DNA of 56,026 nt. It comes from Bradyrhizobium centrolobii. GTDB taxonomy: Bacteria; Pseudomonadota; Alphaproteobacteria; Rhizobiales; Xanthobacteraceae. Made by a program: the position numbers and the translations under genes. How positions within the stretch are numbered: the first letter of the stretch is position 1; each line of letters starts with the position of its first letter. Below the pieces are notes generated by a model that saw nothing but the letters and a program-made list of their open reading frames with translations, was not told the origin of the DNA and ran no database searches. The stretch spans positions 278,671-334,696 of the forward strand of contig NZ_LUUB01000051.1 in the NCBI RefSeq assembly GCF_001641635.1, read 5' to 3'. Of the stretch, positions 52,691 to 56,026 are shown in pieces.

Positions 52691-53995
52691 TTAAACAGGC
52701 TCCTTGATCGTGGCGCCCGACGTTCGTTGGGCGCCTCGACCATTCAGGAGAAACAGGGACGCGGCAATTCCCAAGGCATAGCCGGTAGCCCCCCCAGCCG
52801 CCATCATGTAGATCACCTGCAACGGATCGTGACCAAGGTGGGCGCCGATGAGGAGCGGACCAAATACAAGCAAGGCCCGCGATATATCGACCAGAAGCCG
52901 CAGCTCCTGGCGGCGGAAAAGAGTCGGCACTTCCTGGATAGGCGTCGACAAGGCCTGAGCGGCACACATGAACGCGAGGGCGGTCATGATCTGGCCCGTA
53001 GGCATCCACGACGGTCCCAGGAGCGGAACGACAAGGTGAGGAGAGACAAATCCAAGGACAAGTACCGGCATGGAGATCAATCCGGCGGCAACAAGCAACA
53101 GGCCGTGCGCGGTACCGAGAAGATGCCGATGATCGAAGCCTTTGCTTGCCTCGGCGACGAAGACATTGCTGAGCGGCAAGGCGATCAAGGTGACGGGCCC
53201 GGTCACGAGACGCGCGGCAACGCCAAAATGTCCTGCGAATGCGGTGCCGAACAGCGAACCAATGAAGATCGCCGGGAGATTGATGATCGCGAACCCTGCA
53301 AGGGCCGAAGGGAGCTCGAACAGCGGAAATTTGTACTCTCGCCGCGCCGTCGCCACGACAGCCCGCCACGGGGCTTGCGTGATGGCGCAGATGTCCTCCC
53401 ATTTCAGGAGGCGAGTGCCGAGAAATGCGATCAGTACGACCTGGCTCAGGATGTGGGCCCGGATCATTGCATCGCCGCCGAGATGAGCGAGGCCGAAGCT
53501 CACTTGTAGCACTGCCATCGACGCCGGCAGGATCAGGCGGCCCATGCCGAAGTCGCGGATATGATTGAAGCGCAGGCACCAGCAATTCATTGCATCGGCA
53601 AGACCGACCGCAGCCATTCCGACCGGTACGAGGTAGGCAAGATGTCGCAGCTGCGCTGGCGTTGCTTCCGACAACAGGTATCCTGCACCAAGCACAAGGG
53701 AGGCCGTAGCGCAGACTGCGAGCAGCGTGAGCTTCAGCGCGACCAGCGCGCGAGCCTTGTCCTCGACGACGTAGAGAGAGGTCCCAAAGCGAAGCCCGGC
53801 TATTGAGCCGAGGATGTTCACTATTGAGAGATAGATCGTGAAGATCCCGAAATCCTCAGGCGAATAAAGCCGAGTGAGGACGGGGATGGTCGCGACGAGC
53901 GTGAGCTGACCGGTGATCGCGAGGGCCGAGACGCCTGCCGCAGCGCGAACAAGGTTTCCCGTCCGGGTTGGACCAGAGACCTTTTTCGCGACCAT
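52691..53995 (-). CDS. Wzx-like polysaccharide flippase
   Basis: The ATG at 53995 (AAGGAAG 6 bases upstream) gives 434 residues with about twelve membrane helices and the MOP-superfamily pattern of Wzx/O-antigen transporters. The start is NLVRAAAGVSALAITGQLTL, with YSPEDFGIFTIYLSIVNIL as the family's conserved first loop. It would flip undecaprenyl-linked repeat units to the periplasm for the Wzy-like polymerase. It lies at the start side of the locus after the FkbM methyltransferase gene. Confidence 0.87.
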   Translation of the reverse strand: MVAKKVSGPTRTGNLVRAAAGVSALAITGQLTLVATIPVLTRLYSPEDFGIFTIYLSIVNILGSIAGLRFGTSLYVVEDKARALVALKLTLLAVCATASLVLGAGYLLSEATPAQLRHLAYLVPVGMAAVGLADAMNCWCLRFNHIRDFGMGRLILPASMAVLQVSFGLAHLGGDAMIRAHILSQVVLIAFLGTRLLKWEDICAITQAPWRAVVATARREYKFPLFELPSALAGFAIINLPAIFIGSLFGTAFAGHFGVAARLVTGPVTLIALPLSNVFVAEASKGFDHRHLLGTAHGLLLVAAGLISMPVLVLGFVSPHLVVPLLGPSWMPTGQIMTALAFMCAAQALSTPIQEVPTLFRRQELRLLVDISRALLVFGPLLIGAHLGHDPLQVIYMMAAGGATGYALGIAASLFLLNGRGAQRTSGATIKEPV

Positions 53996-54084
53996 GACAG
54001 GCTTCCTTGGCGCAGAATTCATTGCGGAACAGGGCAATATCGCAACGCGCGAGCGACTTGCTTGGTCTCAATCGTAGGATGGAG

Positions 54085-54098
54085 TGGCGCGCGCGCCA
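54085..54098. other. Perfect 14-bp GC palindrome
   Basis: TGGCGCGCGCGCCA lies in the 253-base gap between the FkbM stop (minus) and the flippase start. It could form a short terminator hairpin for FkbM or be chance in GC-rich sequence; no T-run is seen. The rest of the gap has no gene. Confidence 0.3.
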
Positions 54099-54248
54099 TC
54101 ATTCGTTCGCATGATATCGGCAGCACTCGCTACGCTGTCTGCATGAACAGGGCTGCTCTTCGCGAGATGTTTGCGCCCAAAGCCTGGTCGGTGATTTCAC
54201 GAAACCCCGGCATCCTTATCCATCGCTCGTGGCCCTGGGAGGCATCGC

Positions 54249-55340
54249 TCATGCAAGTCGGGCGGATGGAGCGTGGCTGACGGCAGACGATAGGGATGGG
54301 GTCTGTGCCAGCTGAAGACCGGTCCGAGTGAGCAAGTCCGGCAGATTGGAGGCATTAACGGCGATCATGTTGTCGTCGTCGGGGCCCGGTACGTGGGGCG
54401 AGGCCGGCTCCAGCTTCCCAGCCCTGAGATGGAAGAGTGCGAACCCGTGGCTGATCAGCCGGTCATACAGCTCTGCGCGGGACGTGCCGGCACGCCGCAG
54501 GTTGAGCTCGGAATCCTCTATGTAGAGACATCTGCAATTGGCAATGGTCCGCGCGGCGCCCTTGAGCAGATCGACCTCGAACCCCTCGACATCGACCTTG
54601 AGAAGATCCACCGGCCGATCTCCGACAACCGAATCAAGGGTGTGTACTGGAACTCGCAATGTTGCGCTGCCTGGCAGCGGAGTAGCGGACGCAAAGTTCA
54701 TGTCATCGCTGCGAAAGTCCGTAAAGAACAGCTCTCCATGCGTGCTTCCAATCGCCGTGTTGTGGATCTCAATGGTCAAATCATTGAGGCGAACGTTGCC
54801 CTGCAGGTATTTGCAAGTGCGCGGATGCGCTTCGATGGCAATGACTCGTCCGGATCTGGTAACGCTCATGGCGGCGGCCAGGCTCAGCTGGCCCACATTC
54901 GCACCTACGTCGACGAAGGTTTCCCCAGGCCGCAGGTAGGCTCCGACGAAATCGGCGTCCTCGGAACGAAGAGATCGCCTTCGCCAGAGCCCCGCGGACA
55001 TGGAGCTGGGATAGAAGCGCATTCTGTATCCGGCCGGAAAGCCAAAGGTAATGAACCGGCACAATCCGGTCACCCACAGTGCGCGCGATAGCAGGAAACG
55101 GGCCTTGTCAGGCTCCTCCCGAACGCGATTGAGCATTTGATGGAATCTCTGCAACGGCTTGTCACCGATGTAAGCGACTTTGCTATCCGACAGATCGTAG
55201 GCTGAACAGAAGGTCTCGCCATCCTCCGTTTGCATGACATGACTCGATAGAAACGCTAACAGGCCGGTGACCTGGACTCGGATGTGGCCAAATCGGTCCG
55301 ACCGCTTCGAAACGTCGCGCTCTGCGGCGACCAACGTCAT
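54249..55340 (-). CDS. FkbM-family methyltransferase
   Basis: The 363-residue protein has an N-terminal extension of about 130 residues and then the FkbM SAM domain: GETFVDVGANVGQLSLAAAM near 140, VIAIEAHPRTCKYLQGNVRL, and LLKVDVEGFEVDLLKGA. FkbM enzymes O-methylate secondary metabolites and sugars of exported polysaccharides. Here methylation of a repeat-unit sugar is most likely. It is transcribed divergently from the GT2 gene with 257 bases between the starts. Confidence 0.88.
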   Translation of the reverse strand: MTLVAAERDVSKRSDRFGHIRVQVTGLLAFLSSHVMQTEDGETFCSAYDLSDSKVAYIGDKPLQRFHQMLNRVREEPDKARFLLSRALWVTGLCRFITFGFPAGYRMRFYPSSMSAGLWRRRSLRSEDADFVGAYLRPGETFVDVGANVGQLSLAAAMSVTRSGRVIAIEAHPRTCKYLQGNVRLNDLTIEIHNTAIGSTHGELFFTDFRSDDMNFASATPLPGSATLRVPVHTLDSVVGDRPVDLLKVDVEGFEVDLLKGAARTIANCRCLYIEDSELNLRRAGTSRAELYDRLISHGFALFHLRAGKLEPASPHVPGPDDDNMIAVNASNLPDLLTRTGLQLAQTPSLSSAVSHAPSARLA

Positions 55341-55597
55341 GTAAATGAAGGATGACCATGCCGAGTCGGGCTCCTAGCGTTCGTTTTGCATGGTTCGCTC
55401 GGTGTTGAGAACCTTCATCACGCCTATAGAAAAGGAGCCGATGCAACGCGACGGGGTTCGGGCCTTTTCGTCGAGCCAAAACAATGCCGCGTTCACGAGA
55501 GCCGGGTGTTCCATTGAAAAGCGCCTGCGGTCCGTTCTTTGCCGGCCGGGTATGCCGGCCCTGGGTACGGTTGCTTCGAAATCCGAGGGAAGAGCGA

Positions 55598-56026
55598 ATG
55601 GAACTGTTGCAGATTGACCAGTCAGGCAGCCTCCGAAAGTCGGAATCCCGTCCCTTTATTTCGGTGGCGGTACCAACCTTTCGCCGTCCGGATACGGTGG
55701 GCCGTACCGTCGAAAGCGTACTGCAGCAGGAATTCTCCGACTGGGAGCTGGTAATCAGCGATGACGAAGGCCCGGAAGGCGCGAGTTGGCCGATCCTGTC
55801 CGAATATGCGCGCACTGACCCGCGCATTCGAATTGTCGAGAACCGCCGAGGCCGAGGTCAGGTGGAGAACACAAACAACGCAATGCTCGCAGGCCGTGGG
55901 CACTGGATCAAAGTGCTGCATGACGACGACTGGCTCACGCCGGGATCGCTCGAGACTTTCGCGGAAATGGCGAGGACGTACCCCGCCGCTGCGTTCATGA
56001 CCTCCACATCCCACCTGGTCCAGGAC
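55598..56026 (+). CDS. Glycosyltransferase family 2, N-terminal part
   Basis: The ATG at 55598 follows AGGGAAGAG and opens a frame that runs past the window edge, with 143 codons visible. It reads MELLQIDQSGSLRKS, then FISVAVPTFRRPDTVGRTVE, ELVISDDEGPEGASWPIL, and HWIKVLHDDDWLTPGSLETF. These are the GT-A start, nucleotide-binding region and DDD metal motif of GT2 enzymes. It probably adds a repeat-unit sugar and shows that the polysaccharide locus continues beyond the window. The upstream 257-base divergent region holds no other gene. Confidence 0.88.
   Translation, partial: MELLQIDQSGSLRKSESRPFISVAVPTFRRPDTVGRTVESVLQQEFSDWELVISDDEGPEGASWPILSEYARTDPRIRIVENRRGRGQVENTNNAMLAGRGHWIKVLHDDDWLTPGSLETFAEMARTYPAAAFMTSTSHLVQD

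Noticed and set aside
52512..53585. Minus-strand ORF (357 codons) overlapping the flippase gene
   Set aside because: Out of frame with a clear 12-helix flippase; its Arg/Pro-rich product has no hydrophobic pattern.
54062..54280. Small plus-strand ORF (72 codons) between the FkbM and flippase genes
   Set aside because: No ribosome site or motif, and it runs into the FkbM gene on the other strand.
1..56026. tRNA, rRNA, insertion sequences, phage genes or attachment sites
   Set aside because: I looked for transposase or integrase motifs, tRNA-like cloverleaf ends and flanking direct repeats and saw none that I could support.

Overview
The window reads as a chromosomal stretch of a high-GC alphaproteobacterium. 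Nitrobacteraceae (Bradyrhizobium or a relative) is the best guess. That rests on gene style (GTG/TTG starts, frequent ATGA overlaps), Rhizobiales-type ExoF/ExoY-like exopolysaccharide genes and a PrsDE-like secretion operon; no rRNA or tRNA is present to prove it.

Region 1 (1-16655) is aromatic catabolism. A minus-strand operon, read from 8817 down to the window edge, encodes a dimeric alpha/beta-barrel (Dabb) protein, maleylacetate reductase, an amidohydrolase, a beta-hydroxyacid dehydrogenase-type enzyme, hydroxyquinol 1,2-dioxygenase, an FAD-linked oxidase and a ribose-type ABC importer (ATPase, permease, second permease cut by the edge). A divergent LysR gene adjoins it. A plus-strand unit follows: MarR regulator, TfdB-type flavin monooxygenase, MHS-family transporter, aldehyde dehydrogenase and benzoylformate decarboxylase. 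Together they look like an arylglyoxylate/benzaldehyde module next to a hydroxyquinol-maleylacetate lower pathway. A perfect 14-bp palindrome overlaps the promoter between the MarR and monooxygenase genes.

Region 2 (16737-18995) resembles the reactive-chlorine response locus: an RclC/YkgB-like membrane protein, an AhpD-like CxxC protein and a divergent RclR-like AraC activator that keeps Cys21.

Region 3 (18996-30549) starts with a gene-poor stretch holding one small KOW-like ORF. A type I secretion operon follows: a TIM-barrel glycosidase-like protein with no signal peptide and a Gly/Ser/Thr repeat linker, a strong hairpin, a PrtD/PrsD-type ABC exporter and an HlyD/PrsE-type adaptor. On the minus strand lie a HemK-like methyltransferase and a likely three-gene operon (coiled-coil/Sel1 protein, orphan TAXI binding protein, VasI-like protein). 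An exported DsrE-fold protein ends the region.

Region 4 (30686-56026) is a large, almost wholly minus-strand exopolysaccharide locus. It has an initiating ExoY-type sugar transferase, ExoF-type export protein, Wzc-like copolymerase with degraded kinase motifs, Wzy-like polymerase, Wzx-like flippase, GT4 and GT2 glycosyltransferases, nucleotide-sugar genes (nucleotidyltransferase, epimerase, DegT aminotransferase), an FkbM methyltransferase and a LuxR-type regulator. Embedded in it is an unusual set: an adenylation-carrier-thioesterase fusion, plus a second dispersed set (stand-alone AMP ligase, acyl carrier protein, thioesterase homologous to the fused one), two class II asparagine synthetases and an NAD-synthetase-like ATP-dependent amidase. 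I infer a carrier-bound acyl or aminoacyl amide system that decorates the polysaccharide or makes a small product alongside it. This is the best candidate for an undescribed system.
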